DNA from: CBDATA01 sp965215615
GTDB taxonomy: Bacteria; Acidobacteriota; Vicinamibacteria; Marinacidobacterales; Marinacidobacteraceae
NCBI GenBank assembly: GCA_965215615.1
Contig: OZ244068.1
Coordinates: 1,488,001-1,552,000 of the forward strand
Length of the DNA stretch: 64,000 nucleotides
Direction: 5' to 3'
Below the pieces are notes generated by a model. The model saw only the letters and a program-made list of their open reading frames with translations. It had not been told where the DNA came from and ran no database searches. Position 1 is the stretch's first letter, and each line of letters opens with the position of its first letter. Of this stretch, positions 1 to 8,360 are shown in pieces. The position numbers were made by a program, and so were the translations under genes.

Positions 1-2
1 TG

Positions 3-902
3 CCGCGGCGCATGGCACCTTTTTTCGGCGACGGACGCGATTTCGGCGTCCATCTCACCTGGTCGCTGGAGAGTCGGCAACTCGGCACCGGAGGGGCGCT
101 CGGCCTCGCCCGCTCCCATCTGACCGAACCCTTCCTGTGCCTGAACGGGGACGTTCTGACCGATCTCGACCTCCGCGGCCTGGTCGCGGCCCGGGAAAAG
201 GATCAGGCCATCCTTTCTCTCGCGGTGACCCGGGTGGAAGATGCTTCTTCCTTCGGAGCGATCCGCATCGGGCCCGGAGCGAGTCGGGAGGTTCGGGGTT
301 TTCACGAAAAGTCGGCTTCCACTGGCGATCCCGGCGATGTGAATCTCGGTGCCTACGCCATGACCCCGGAGATATTCGATCTCATTCCGGAGAACCGGCC
401 GGTCTCGCTCGAAGCGGAGGTATTCCCGGCGGCGATCGGCGGAAATCGGCGGGTTACCGCGTTTCGCCACGACGGCTACTTCGCCGACATCGGAACCCCC
501 GGCCGCTACCTCGAAGTGCATCGCGACGCACTCGTCGGGCGGATTCGCATCCCGGGGATCGGGAAACCGAACCCCGGAGGAATGATCGTGGACGCGACCG
601 CCCGGGTGCACAACGAGGCGCGGTTGCTCGGGCCCGGCTTTCTCGGCACCGGAGCCCGGGTGGCCGCCCGGGCGACGATCGGACCGGGCACCGTGCTCGG
701 GCCGCGCGTCCGGGTCGAAGAAGATGCCACCATCGAGGATTCGGTCCTCTGGTCCGATGCCCGGATCGGCGAAGGCGCTCTCGTGCGCCGATCCATCCTG
801 GGGACCGGTGCCTTCGTCGGGCCGGGAGCCCGGGTCATCGGGGCCGCTCTTGGCGACAAGAGCGCGATCCCGGCGCAGAGCGGGATTCCCTGGGATTGCT
901 GA
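3..902 (+). CDS. Sugar-phosphate nucleotidyltransferase with C-terminal hexapeptide helix (5' partial)
   Basis: NTP-transferase family enzyme (mannose-1-phosphate guanylyltransferase or glucose-1-phosphate thymidylyl/uridylyltransferase type) that makes NDP-sugars in the cytosol. The frame is open to the left edge, so the N-terminal nucleotide-binding loop (GxGTRL type) lies outside the window and the ATG at 12 is probably internal. Seen: QLGTGGALGLA and FLCLNGDVLTDLD, the typical nucleotide/metal-binding core, then a hexapeptide-repeat left-handed beta-helix in the last 100 residues (GATIGPGTVLGP, then VLWSDARIGEGA). The stop overlaps the start of the phosphohexomutase that follows, which would provide the hexose-1-phosphate substrate. 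The exact sugar cannot be read from the sequence. Confidence 0.9.
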   Translation, partial: PRRMAPFFGDGRDFGVHLTWSLESRQLGTGGALGLARSHLTEPFLCLNGDVLTDLDLRGLVAAREKDQAILSLAVTRVEDASSFGAIRIGPGASREVRGFHEKSASTGDPGDVNLGAYAMTPEIFDLIPENRPVSLEAEVFPAAIGGNRRVTAFRHDGYFADIGTPGRYLEVHRDALVGRIRIPGIGKPNPGGMIVDATARVHNEARLLGPGFLGTGARVAARATIGPGTVLGPRVRVEEDATIEDSVLWSDARIGEGALVRRSILGTGAFVGPGARVIGAALGDKSAIPAQSGIPWDC

Positions 903-2251
903 CCCCGAGCCAGGCGGCACTCTTCAAGGCCTACGACATCCGCGGCCGCTCTCCCGAACCGCTTTCGGCTTCTCTTTCCGGGCGCATCGGAGAGGCCTTC
1001 GCCCGCTGGCTCGGAGGCGGGACGGTCGGAATCGGCCGCGACATGCGGAAAACGAGCCCCGAATTGACCAGGGAGTTCGCTTCGGGACTCGCGCGGGGCG
1101 GGGCTTCGGTCGTGGATTACGGGATGCTTCCGACCGATGCGATGTGGTTCGCGGTTCGTTCGGATGGCCTCGCAGGCGGAGCGATGATCACCGCTTCCCA
1201 CAACCCGCCCGAAGACAACGGGATCAAGCTGGTCGGCCGGGATGCAGCTCCGGTGTTCGCGGAGCGCGGCCTTCCGCAGATTCGGGACCTCCTCGAGGCG
1301 ACCCCGGCCCCGACTTCATCGGAACGGGGCGCGATCCGCCGCCGCGACATCACCGCGGACTACCTCGACTTCCTCCTCGGAGAGATACGCCTGCGGAACT
1401 TTCCCGCTCTTCGGGTGGTTCTCGATGCCGGGAACGGGATGGGAGGCCTGATGGCGGCTCCGCTGTTCCGAAAGTTGCCCGGCGCATGGATTCCCCTCCA
1501 TTTCGAGCCCGACGGATCCTTTCCGAATCACGGAGGGAACCCGCTCGATCCCGAAAACCGGAAACAACTGGTGGAGCGGGTTCGCTCGGAGAAAGCGGAT
1601 CTCGGGGTGCTCTGGGACGGCGATGCCGATCGGTGCGCGTTCGTGGACGACCAGGGCATCTTTCTTCCCGGCGATTTCACGACTGCGATCCTCGCCCCCC
1701 GGGAGATCGAGGCCCACCCGGGGGGGGCCGTCGTATTCGACCTGCGATCCTCCCGGGCGGTTCCCGAAGCGATCCGGACAGCGGGAGGACGTCCCTGCCC
1801 CAACCGGGTGGGTCACGCCTTCATGAAGCAGCGCATGCGCGACGAGCGGGCCTGCTTCGGCGGAGAACTGAGCGGCCATTTCTATTTCCCGTCCTCCGGC
1901 TACGCGGACAACGCGCTCCTCCCCGTCCTGCGCATGGTGGAGTGGATCGGCGTGGCCGGCCAGCCACTCTCGGAGCTCGCCGGGGAACTCCGACGGCGAT
2001 ATTTCACCCTCGATGAAACGAGCATCGCAGTCGCTTCGCCCAAGGAGGCGCTCGAACGGGTACGGCGCGCTTTCCCCGAGGCGCAAGTGGACCGGACCGA
2101 CGGGCTCACCGTGGATCTCCCGGATTGGCGCTTCACGCTTCGCCCTTCGAACACCGAACCTGTCCTCCGTCTCACCCTCGAAGCCTTTGGGCCGGGAATC
2201 GCAGAAGGATGCCGGAGCACCATTCTCGAAATTCTGGAGGAAGAGGGATGA
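896..2251 (+). CDS. Phosphomannomutase/phosphoglucomutase
   Basis: Alpha-D-phosphohexomutase that interconverts hexose-6-phosphate and hexose-1-phosphate. All four family signatures are visible: KAYDIRG at the N-terminus, the phosphoserine loop TASHNPPEDNG with Ser101, the Mg-binding loop DGDADR (Asp241, 243, 245), the sugar-binding GELSGHFYF, and the phosphate-binding RPSNTEPVLR near the C-terminus. At about 451 residues it is the usual length. The start is taken as TTG at 896, 7 nt inside the upstream nucleotidyltransferase, because no ATG or GTG occurs between it and KAYDIRG; CTG at 899 is an alternative. Overlap implies translational coupling and a shared NDP-sugar pathway. Confidence 0.93.
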   Translation: MLTPSQAALFKAYDIRGRSPEPLSASLSGRIGEAFARWLGGGTVGIGRDMRKTSPELTREFASGLARGGASVVDYGMLPTDAMWFAVRSDGLAGGAMITASHNPPEDNGIKLVGRDAAPVFAERGLPQIRDLLEATPAPTSSERGAIRRRDITADYLDFLLGEIRLRNFPALRVVLDAGNGMGGLMAAPLFRKLPGAWIPLHFEPDGSFPNHGGNPLDPENRKQLVERVRSEKADLGVLWDGDADRCAFVDDQGIFLPGDFTTAILAPREIEAHPGGAVVFDLRSSRAVPEAIRTAGGRPCPNRVGHAFMKQRMRDERACFGGELSGHFYFPSSGYADNALLPVLRMVEWIGVAGQPLSELAGELRRRYFTLDETSIAVASPKEALERVRRAFPEAQVDRTDGLTVDLPDWRFTLRPSNTEPVLRLTLEAFGPGIAEGCRSTILEILEEEG

Positions 2252-2252
2252 C

Positions 2253-2258
2253 TACAAT
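2253..2258 (+). promoter_or_regulatory. Putative -10 box of tRNA-Gly
   Basis: TACAAT lies 15 nt before the tRNA-Gly gene, just after the phosphohexomutase stop. No convincing -35 hexamer is seen at the matching distance. Confidence 0.4.
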
Positions 2259-2272
2259 CTCCGCGCCGTTCA

Positions 2273-2345
2273 GCGGGCGTAGCTCAGTTGGTAGAGCACG
2301 AGCTTCCCAAGCTCGGGGTCGCGGGTTCGAGCCCCGTCGCCCGCT
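2273..2345 (+). tRNA. tRNA-Gly (anticodon CCC)
   Basis: A full cloverleaf folds: acceptor GCGGGCG pairs perfectly with CGCCCGC, D-arm GCTC/GAGC, anticodon stem CGAGC/GCTCG around loop TTCCCAA (anticodon CCC), T-arm GCGGG/CCCGT with TTCGAGC loop. The discriminator is T at 2345 and CCA is not encoded. It decodes GGG. Confidence 0.96.
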
Positions 2346-2385
2346 CCCCTGAACCCGTTCCGCCGACCCGACAAAGCGAGAGCCG

Positions 2386-2835
2386 ATGCCCCTTTTCTTT
2401 CAGAACAACCCGGAAGCCGATGAGCCATCGGCTCCGCAGGCCCCTGCCCCGGACGGCACCGCGAAGCCGACCTGGATTGGCAAGGCTCTCCGCATCAACG
2501 GAGAAATCTCCGCCGGGGAGAACATTTTCATCCAGGGATTCCTCCAGGGCAAAGTGGAATCGAACGCCCAGGTGGTGATCCAGTCCGAGGGCCGTCTCCA
2601 GGCGGATGTGATCGCGAGGCGGATCGAAGTCCACGGAACGGTGGTGGGGGATCTCGTTGCGAGCGAATCGGTGATCCTCGGCGCGGAGGCCCGCTTGACC
2701 GGGAACATCACGGCTCCCAGCGTGGCGGTGACTCCCGGGGCGGCCTTCCATGGCCTGACGCGCACCGGGAAGGACTCCGGGGAAGCCGGGGCATCGGATT
2801 CGGGCGACGAGAAAAACGAGGACGAAACCGAATGA
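2386..2835 (+). CDS. Bactofilin family cytoskeletal protein
   Basis: Polymer-forming cytoskeletal protein (bactofilin, DUF583). The 149-residue protein has a short acidic/proline-rich N-terminal tail (residues 1-30), then a right-handed beta-helix core of short repeats (ALRINGEISAGENIFIQG, then GRLQADVIARRIEVHG, then GTVVGDLVASESVILG), and a charged C-terminal tail. Bactofilins assemble into filaments at the inner membrane and recruit cell-wall enzymes or position organelles. Its stop overlaps the start of the alanine dehydrogenase gene by 4 nt (ATGA), so the two are co-translated. No partner such as an M23 peptidase is present beside it. Confidence 0.92.
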   Translation: MPLFFQNNPEADEPSAPQAPAPDGTAKPTWIGKALRINGEISAGENIFIQGFLQGKVESNAQVVIQSEGRLQADVIARRIEVHGTVVGDLVASESVILGAEARLTGNITAPSVAVTPGAAFHGLTRTGKDSGEAGASDSGDEKNEDETE

Positions 2836-3947
2836 TCGTCGGGACGATCCGCGAGATCAAGGACACCGAGAACCGGGTGGGACTGGTTCCCGGAGGAGTG
2901 GGTGTTCTGGTGGCCGCCGGCCACGAGGTGCTGGTGGAATCCGGTGCCGGAGAGGGCAGCCGGATCACCGACGAGCAGTTCGCTGCCGCGGGTGCCCGGG
3001 TGGTGGATACCCGCGAAGAGGTCTTCGCCACCGTGGACATGCTCGTCAAGGTCAAGGAGGTCCTTCCGGAGGAGGTGGCGCTCCTGCGGGAAGAGCAGAT
3101 CCTCTACACCTACCTTCACCTCGCGGCGCTGCCGGAGCTCACCGGAGAACTGGTGGAGCGCGGAGTCAATTCGGTGGCCTACGAAACGATCACCGCTCCG
3201 GACGGCAGCCTTCCGCTCCTGACACCGATGAGCGAGATCGCAGGGCGCATGTCCGTCCAGGAAGGTGCCCACCACCTTCACAAGGGGTGCGGCGGGTCCG
3301 GAATCCTGCTCGGTGGAGTGCCGGGAGTACCGCACGGCCGCACCGTCATCGTCGGCGGAGGGGTCGTGGGGCTGAACGCCGCCAAGATGGCGGTCGGGCT
3401 CGGGTCGGAAGTCACGATCATCGAAAAGAGCGTCCCCCGGATGCGTTATCTGGACGACATCTTCGGAAGCCGCGTCTCGACGCTCATGTCGAGCCGGGTC
3501 ACCCTCGAAGAGGCGCTCGCGGAAGCGGATCTCGTGATCGGCGCGGTTCTGGTTCCCGGTGCATCCGCGCCGAGAGTGATCACCCGGGACATGCTGCGAA
3601 GCATGCGCTCGGGATCGGTCCTCGTGGACGTGGCGGTGGACCAGGGAGGGTGCGCCGAAACCACGAGGCCGACCACCCATACCGATCCGACCTACCAGGT
3701 GGATCAGGTGGTTCACTACGCCGTCGCCAACATGCCGGGGGCCATGCCGCGCACCTCCACTTTCGCCCTGACCAACGTGACCCTCGAGTTCGCGCTCACC
3801 ATCGCGAATTTCGGGCTTCGGAAGGCGATCGAGCGGGACCCACGCATCTATCCGGGGGTCAACACCTTCGAAGGGCATCTCACCTCGGAACCGGTGGCGG
3901 AATCCCAGGGCCGCGAGTGGACGGATCTCTGGGCCCTGCTCCGCTAG
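2832..3947 (+). CDS. ald: Alanine dehydrogenase
   Basis: NAD-dependent L-alanine dehydrogenase (alanine + NAD+ + H2O to pyruvate + NH3 + NADH), cytosolic. The 371-residue length is standard. Seen: N-terminal pyruvate/alanine-site residues Arg15 (ENRVGLVP), Lys in MLVKVKEV and His in YTYLHLAA; the Rossmann glycine motif VIVGGGVVGLNAAKMA; and the C-terminal DVAVDQGGCAETTRPTTH that closes the active site. The ATG overlaps the bactofilin stop. A lipoate ligase-like gene overlaps its 3' end in another frame. Confidence 0.96.
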   Translation: MIVGTIREIKDTENRVGLVPGGVGVLVAAGHEVLVESGAGEGSRITDEQFAAAGARVVDTREEVFATVDMLVKVKEVLPEEVALLREEQILYTYLHLAALPELTGELVERGVNSVAYETITAPDGSLPLLTPMSEIAGRMSVQEGAHHLHKGCGGSGILLGGVPGVPHGRTVIVGGGVVGLNAAKMAVGLGSEVTIIEKSVPRMRYLDDIFGSRVSTLMSSRVTLEEALAEADLVIGAVLVPGASAPRVITRDMLRSMRSGSVLVDVAVDQGGCAETTRPTTHTDPTYQVDQVVHYAVANMPGAMPRTSTFALTNVTLEFALTIANFGLRKAIERDPRIYPGVNTFEGHLTSEPVAESQGREWTDLWALLR

Positions 3948-4639
3948 CGCGTTTCGAGCCGGCAGTCCGCCTGGACCCGGCGCGGGACGGCCTTGCCAAC
4001 ATGGAGCGGGACGAGGGCATGCTCCGGGATGCGGTCCGCGGTGCTCCTCCCACGCTTCGGATGTACCGCTGGATCCGGCCAACTCTCACCGTCGGCCTGC
4101 GCCAGCGGCTCCCGGAGGCCGTCTCGCTCGATGCCCTGAAGCGGCGCGGCATCGCCCTCGCGCGTCGCCCTACCGGCGGCCGGGCCCTGCTCCATCTCCC
4201 GGACGAACTCACCTACGCGGTGGCCGCCTCCGGAGCCGGAAGCGTCGGGGTCCGGCGCGCCTATCGGCGCGTGATGCGGGTCATCTGGTCGGCGCTCTCC
4301 GAATTCGTGGACCTCGACCCGCCGCCTCTGACATCCGGCCAGCGGGACCTCGAACCGGCGAAGCTCCCCTGCCTCGCGGTGGCCACCGGCCACGAAATCA
4401 CCGCGGGCGGCCGCAAGGTCGTCTCGGGAGCGCAACGATGGTCGCGTGGTGCCTTCCTGCAACACGGTTCGATCCCGTGGAGCATCCGGCGCGATCTCGT
4501 GAACGAACTCGCCGGGCTCCCGCCCGATTCTCCGATTCCCGCGGTGGGAATCGCCGAACTGAGCCATCCGCCTCCCTCGCGTTCCCGGGTTGCGGAGGCA
4601 CTCGCGACCGCGTTTCGAAAGGAATTCGGCAGTCCGTGA
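3917..4639 (+). CDS. Lipoate-protein ligase A / octanoyltransferase family protein
   Basis: BPL/LplA/LipB-fold enzyme that attaches lipoate or octanoate to lipoyl domains of 2-oxoacid dehydrogenases or GcvH. Seen: N-terminal NMERDEGMLR (family NMxxDE), the lipoyl-AMP loop RRPTGGRALLH, ELTYAV, and the lysine motif GRKVVSGAQRW preceded by a cysteine (KLPCLAVATGHEI), then FLQHGSI. About 240 residues, so it lacks the extra C-terminal domain of E. coli LplA. The start is uncertain: GTG at 3917 (31 nt inside ald) retains the first beta-strand; ATG at 4001 lies inside the NM motif and would truncate it. Ligase versus octanoyltransferase cannot be decided from motifs alone. Confidence 0.82.
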   Translation: MDGSLGPAPLARFEPAVRLDPARDGLANMERDEGMLRDAVRGAPPTLRMYRWIRPTLTVGLRQRLPEAVSLDALKRRGIALARRPTGGRALLHLPDELTYAVAASGAGSVGVRRAYRRVMRVIWSALSEFVDLDPPPLTSGQRDLEPAKLPCLAVATGHEITAGGRKVVSGAQRWSRGAFLQHGSIPWSIRRDLVNELAGLPPDSPIPAVGIAELSHPPPSRSRVAEALATAFRKEFGSP

Positions 4640-4722
4640 GAACTCCGGCGATTCGGCCCCGTCCGTCCCATGGTCCACCATCCCGGAAGCGAACTCCCGC
4701 TCCTCTCCCCGCCGGAACCCTG

Positions 4723-4731
4723 TGTTAGCCT
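4723..4731 (+). promoter_or_regulatory. Extended -10 promoter element before grpE
   Basis: TGTTAGCCT matches the extended -10 form TGnTAnnnT. It sits 42 nt before the grpE ATG, with the 11-bp tandem repeat in between. No CIRCE-type heat-shock operator is visible. Confidence 0.4.
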
Positions 4732-4740
4732 GCCGCGCCC

Positions 4741-4770
4741 TGAAGCACTCCTGAAGCACTCCTGAAGCAC
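4741..4770 (+). repeat. 11-bp tandem repeat in the grpE leader
   Basis: Two full copies and one partial copy of TGAAGCACTCC run up to 2 nt before the grpE start codon. They occupy the position where a ribosome binding site is expected, and none is visible. Confidence 0.85.
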
Positions 4771-4772
4771 CG

Positions 4773-5402
4773 ATGCCCCCAGACGAATCCCCGCATGAAC
4801 CCATGAGCGGAGAAGTGACCGAAGAACCCGTCGCCGGAGACCCGGCGGAACCGGATTCCGAAATCCGCGAACTGCGGGAAGCACTCGATCGCAGCGAGAA
4901 GGAAGCTGTCGCCGCGAAGGACATGGTGCGTCGCGCCCAGGCGGATCTCGCAAATGTACGGCGGCGGGCGGAAGTCGAACGGGAAGACTCCCGCGCCCGC
5001 CTCCTCGTCGAGCTGGGCAAGGGATTTCTCCCGGTGCTCGACGATCTCGAACGGGCGGCCCGGGGAGCCGGACAAGACCCGGCCGAAGAGGGTGACTCCG
5101 CTTCCGGGGCCATGCTCGCCGGCGTTCGGCTCGTGTTGCGGCGATTCGAGGAAACGCTCGGCCAACATGGTTTTTCGGAAGTTCCGGCTCTCGGCGAAAT
5201 CTTCGATCCCCTGCTTCACGAGGCGGTGCATCGTGCCCCGGCGACCGACGACCAGAAAGACGAAGAGGTGATCGAAGTCTTCCGTCGCGGTTTCGCGGTG
5301 GACGGCAGGCTGGTGCGGCCCGCGACGGTTGCAGTTGCGGCCCGGGAATCGCAACCGGCAGCTGAAGAGAACGAATCGGCGGAGTCCGCGCCCGCGAGCT
5401 GA
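4773..5402 (+). CDS. grpE: GrpE nucleotide exchange factor
   Basis: Co-chaperone that releases ADP from DnaK. The 209-residue protein has an acidic disordered N-terminus (1-35), a long coiled coil (about 35-85, with VRRAQADLANVRRRAEVER), and the beta-domain signature region (LLRRFEETLGQHGF-like, then FDPLLHEAVHR and VIEVFRRGFAVDGRLVRPATV). An in-frame ATG at 4803 is an alternative start; the first one is kept because the tail before the coiled coil is usual. It is followed 19 nt later by dnaJ; dnaK itself is not in this window. Confidence 0.95.
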   Translation: MPPDESPHEPMSGEVTEEPVAGDPAEPDSEIRELREALDRSEKEAVAAKDMVRRAQADLANVRRRAEVEREDSRARLLVELGKGFLPVLDDLERAARGAGQDPAEEGDSASGAMLAGVRLVLRRFEETLGQHGFSEVPALGEIFDPLLHEAVHRAPATDDQKDEEVIEVFRRGFAVDGRLVRPATVAVAARESQPAAEENESAESAPAS

Positions 5403-5421
5403 GGCGCCATCCGAAGCGGAC

Positions 5422-6606
5422 ATGCCAGCGGGCGACAGCCGCCGGGATTTTTACGAAATCCTGGGAGTGGACCGGGGCGCTTCTCCGGACGAGATCAAGC
5501 GGGCCTACCGGCAGCTCGCCGTTCGCCACCACCCCGACAAGAACCCCGGAGACAAGGCCGCCGAAGAAGCGTTCAAGGAGGCTTCCGAAGCCTACGGTAT
5601 CCTCGGGGACAAGGAGAAACGCGCCCGCTACGACCGGTTCGGACACGCCGGAGTCGGCGGAGCCGGCCAGACGGTGAACCGGGAGATCTTCGAGGATTTC
5701 CAGGACATTTTCCGGGGCGGGGTCTTCGACCTCTTCGGGGACATGTTCGGTGGCGGCGGGCGGCGCTCAGGTCCTTCGCGCGGTCAGGACATTCAGGTTC
5801 GCCTTTCGGTGGACTTCACCGGCCCGGTGCGCGAGCGCGAGGAGCGCATCCTGATTTCCCGGAACGAACCCTGCGAAGAATGTCGGGGAACGGGCGGCGA
5901 GGGCGGTGCCCAGCCGATCATCTGTGGCCGATGCAGCGGCAGCGGTCAGGAAACGATTTCGCGTGGATTCATGGTCCTGCGCCAGGTGTGCGCTCCTTGT
6001 CGCGGTAGCGGCCGGATCATCCGGAACCCCTGTCGTCCCTGCGCCGGCGAGGGTCTGAGGCCCCGCGAGCGCGAAGTCACCGTCCGCATTCCGGCGGGCG
6101 TGGACGACGGGAACCAGCTCCGCATCCCCGGCGCGGGACAGCCAGGCGCTGCCGGCGGGCCGGCGGGGGATCTGTACGTGGTGGTGCACACGCGTCCCCA
6201 TCCGAACCTGCACCGCGATGGAGCGAACGTTCTCGGGAAACTCTTCATCAGCTTTCCTGAAGCCGCGCTCGGTGCGATCAAGGAAGTCGAGACGGTGCGA
6301 GGGACGGAGTCGCTCCGCGTTCCTGCGGGAACCCAGCCGGGAAGCAGGTTGAGGCTCCGCAACCGGGGGTTTCCGATGCTCCGGGGTCGGGGCCAGGGCG
6401 ACCATGTCGTCGAGGTACGGGTGGAAGTGCCCCGCAAACTGAGCCGCTCCGGAAAAAGAGCCGTGGAGCAGCTCGCAAGCGTACTCGGAGGAGGGGCGCG
6501 GGAAGCGAACGAAGATTCCGATGACGGAGATTCCGACTTCGGAGGGAAGGAAGAATCCGGACAGAAGGGCGAGCGTCCGTCGTTCCTCGGCCGCCTTTTC
6601 TCGTGA
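5422..6606 (+). CDS. dnaJ: Chaperone protein DnaJ
   Basis: J-domain co-chaperone of DnaK. Seen in order: J domain (residues 8-72) with the HPD tripeptide in VRHHPDKNPGD; a short Gly/Phe region; four zinc-binding CxxCxGxG-type repeats (CEECRGTG, CGRCSGSG, CAPCRGSG, CRPCAGEG); and C-terminal substrate-binding domains with the SFPEAALG signature. About 394 residues. The start is ATG 5422; the frame is open further upstream inside grpE but the J domain begins here. The acidic tail after residue 355 (EDSDDGDSDFGGKEE) is longer than usual. Confidence 0.96.
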   Translation: MPAGDSRRDFYEILGVDRGASPDEIKRAYRQLAVRHHPDKNPGDKAAEEAFKEASEAYGILGDKEKRARYDRFGHAGVGGAGQTVNREIFEDFQDIFRGGVFDLFGDMFGGGGRRSGPSRGQDIQVRLSVDFTGPVREREERILISRNEPCEECRGTGGEGGAQPIICGRCSGSGQETISRGFMVLRQVCAPCRGSGRIIRNPCRPCAGEGLRPREREVTVRIPAGVDDGNQLRIPGAGQPGAAGGPAGDLYVVVHTRPHPNLHRDGANVLGKLFISFPEAALGAIKEVETVRGTESLRVPAGTQPGSRLRLRNRGFPMLRGRGQGDHVVEVRVEVPRKLSRSGKRAVEQLASVLGGGAREANEDSDDGDSDFGGKEESGQKGERPSFLGRLFS

Positions 6607-6625
6607 TCCAGGGCATCTTCCTCGT

Positions 6626-7360
6626 GTGAAACTGCCTTCGCATCGCAGACCGCCCCGCTTTTTCGCGCCGCAGGCCGCTGCCGGAGCCCTTTGCGATCTG
6701 GATGAGCAGGAAACGAGGCGGGCGCGCCGGGTGCTGCGCCTGTCTCCCGGCGCAAGAGTCCAGGTATTCGATGGCCGTGGCGGCGCGTGGACGGCGACGC
6801 TTTGCGCGCCAGAGCCGGGGATTTCGGCACGCCTTTCCTGCGGCGACCCGCTCGATGCCACCGAGCCCGCCTTGCGCCTGTCCGTCGGAGTGGCCATCCC
6901 CAAGGCGGATGCGATGACCGGGATCGTTCGCCAGCTCGCCGAACTGGGCGTGTTCTCGGTCACTCCCCTGCTGAGCGAGCGGTCGGAAGGCTCCCGCGGA
7001 CTCTCGCGGCAGCGGCGCTGGGAAGGAGCCGCGCTCTCCGGAGTCCGCCAGTCGGGCGGCGCGCGCATCCCTGAAATCCGGATGCCGACCCCCTTTCTCG
7101 AATGGATCGAAAGCCCCCTGCCCGAAGCGCGGCTTCTCGCGCTGCCCGGCGAGATGCCCGAACCCGCCGAATTGGCTCCCGAAGACGAACTCGTGCTCGG
7201 CATCGGCCCGGAGGGCGGTTTCGCCCCGGCGGAAGCGGAAGCGGCGCTCGCTCGCGGCTTTCGCCCCCTCGGTCTCGGACCGCGAATTCTTCGCACCGGC
7301 ACCGCGGCAGTGGTGGCCGCCGCTCGCTTCCTCGCCCCGGCATCCCTTTCGGGCCGGTAG
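6626..7360 (+). CDS. rsmE: 16S rRNA m3U1498 methyltransferase RsmE
   Basis: SPOUT-class methyltransferase that modifies U1498 of 16S rRNA. The N-terminal PUA-like domain has HRRPPRFFAP, and VLRLSPGARVQVFDGRGG; the C-terminal trefoil knot has LGIGPEGGFAPAEAEAA and LGPRILRTGTAAVVA, which bind S-adenosylmethionine. GTG at 6626 gives 244 residues, the usual length, and lies 20 nt after dnaJ; rsmE next to dnaJ is common in bacteria. Confidence 0.93.
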   Translation: MKLPSHRRPPRFFAPQAAAGALCDLDEQETRRARRVLRLSPGARVQVFDGRGGAWTATLCAPEPGISARLSCGDPLDATEPALRLSVGVAIPKADAMTGIVRQLAELGVFSVTPLLSERSEGSRGLSRQRRWEGAALSGVRQSGGARIPEIRMPTPFLEWIESPLPEARLLALPGEMPEPAELAPEDELVLGIGPEGGFAPAEAEAALARGFRPLGLGPRILRTGTAAVVAAARFLAPASLSGR

Positions 7361-7372
7361 CATCCCCCGCCC

Positions 7373-8314
7373 ATGTTTCTCCTGGGCCAGCAGATCGGCA
7401 AGTACGAGGTTCGCCGCCACCTCGGAAAGGGGACGTTCGGATCGGTCTATCTCGTCCGGGATCTCATGCTCGGAGCGCCGCGAGCCATCAAGGTTCCGCA
7501 CGATCAGACACCCGAAGGCCGGGAGGCGCTGCTCGAGGAATCGCGCCTGCTGGCCCGGCTGGATCATCAGAACATCGTCCGCCTGCTCAGTTGCGACGAA
7601 CACGAAGGCATCCTCTTCGTGGTCATGGAGTGGGTGGATGGCCCGGCGCTTTCCCGACGGGTGGGAGTGGAGGGTCCCCTTGCCCTCGGATCCGCCATCC
7701 GGATCGGAATCCAGATCGCCGCCGGGATCGGCCACGCCCACGAACAGGAAGTGCTGCACGGCGACCTCAATTCGGGGAACGTCCTGCTCTCCGGAGAAAC
7801 GGCGAAGATCAGCGACTTCGGACTGGCGCGCACCCTCACGGTGGCCGAGTCGGATCCCGCTCCGATCGGCAATCCGCTCTACATGGCACCCGAGCAACTC
7901 GCCGGAGAAGCCTGTCTGGCATCGGACATCTACTCGACCGGCGTTGTTCTCTACGAGGCGCTCACCGGAGGATTCCCCTACGAGGATGCTCACCCGGAGC
8001 GCCAGCGGCAACGCATCCTCGAAGGAGGCACGCCGAGCCCGCGCGAGCGGAACCCACGGATCCCGGAGGAGCTGGACCGGGTGGTGGTTCGTGCCCTCGC
8101 ACCGGATCTCGCGGATCGATACAGCGCCATCGGGGATCTGCGGAGCGATCTCGAGATGCTCGTGAACGTGGGGGCGGAAGCTTCGGACTGGGCCACCGTG
8201 CAGGGACGCATTCGCATCGTCTCCACCGACCGGCCGAGCCTCTGCTGGCGATGCCGAAGACCCCTCCATCCATCCACCTCCGCCTGCGCTCACTGCGGCG
8301 CCGTCGTCGACTGA
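7373..8314 (+). CDS. Ser/Thr protein kinase-like protein with C-terminal zinc ribbon
   Basis: Hanks-type kinase fold, 313 residues, no membrane segment. Seen: glycine loop GKGTFGSVY, ATP lysine Lys40 (RAIKVPHD), alpha-C glutamate (LLEESRLLARLDHQNIV), catalytic loop HGDLNSGNVL (129-138), DFG at 148-150, and YMAPEQL. The catalytic aspartate (Asp131) and metal-binding Asn136 are present, but HRD is HGD and the loop lysine of HRDLKxxN is Asn133. The last 25 residues form a zinc ribbon, CWRC then CAHC. It lies 12 nt after rsmE, so it is probably co-transcribed. It may be a weak kinase or a pseudokinase scaffold. Confidence 0.9.
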   Translation: MFLLGQQIGKYEVRRHLGKGTFGSVYLVRDLMLGAPRAIKVPHDQTPEGREALLEESRLLARLDHQNIVRLLSCDEHEGILFVVMEWVDGPALSRRVGVEGPLALGSAIRIGIQIAAGIGHAHEQEVLHGDLNSGNVLLSGETAKISDFGLARTLTVAESDPAPIGNPLYMAPEQLAGEACLASDIYSTGVVLYEALTGGFPYEDAHPERQRQRILEGGTPSPRERNPRIPEELDRVVVRALAPDLADRYSAIGDLRSDLEMLVNVGAEASDWATVQGRIRIVSTDRPSLCWRCRRPLHPSTSACAHCGAVVD

Positions 8315-8322
8315 TCTCCCCA

Positions 8323-8348
8323 GATGAGAACCCGGATGAGAACCGATG
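8323..8348 (+). repeat. 12-bp tandem duplication after the kinase gene
   Basis: GATGAGAACCCG occurs twice in direct order with a third partial copy (GATG). It sits 9 nt after the kinase stop and 13 nt before the inverted-repeat element. Confidence 0.7.
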
Positions 8349-8360
8349 CCGCGCCCGTTT

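Noticed and set aside
2400..4082. A long minus-strand frame opposite bactofilin and ald
   Set aside because: The plus strand genes carry family motifs throughout; the opposite frame has low-complexity, Arg-Gly-rich composition typical of shadows in GC-rich DNA.
4640..4722. CIRCE or sigma-32-type heat-shock control before grpE
   Set aside because: No inverted repeat or heat-shock consensus is found in the leader.
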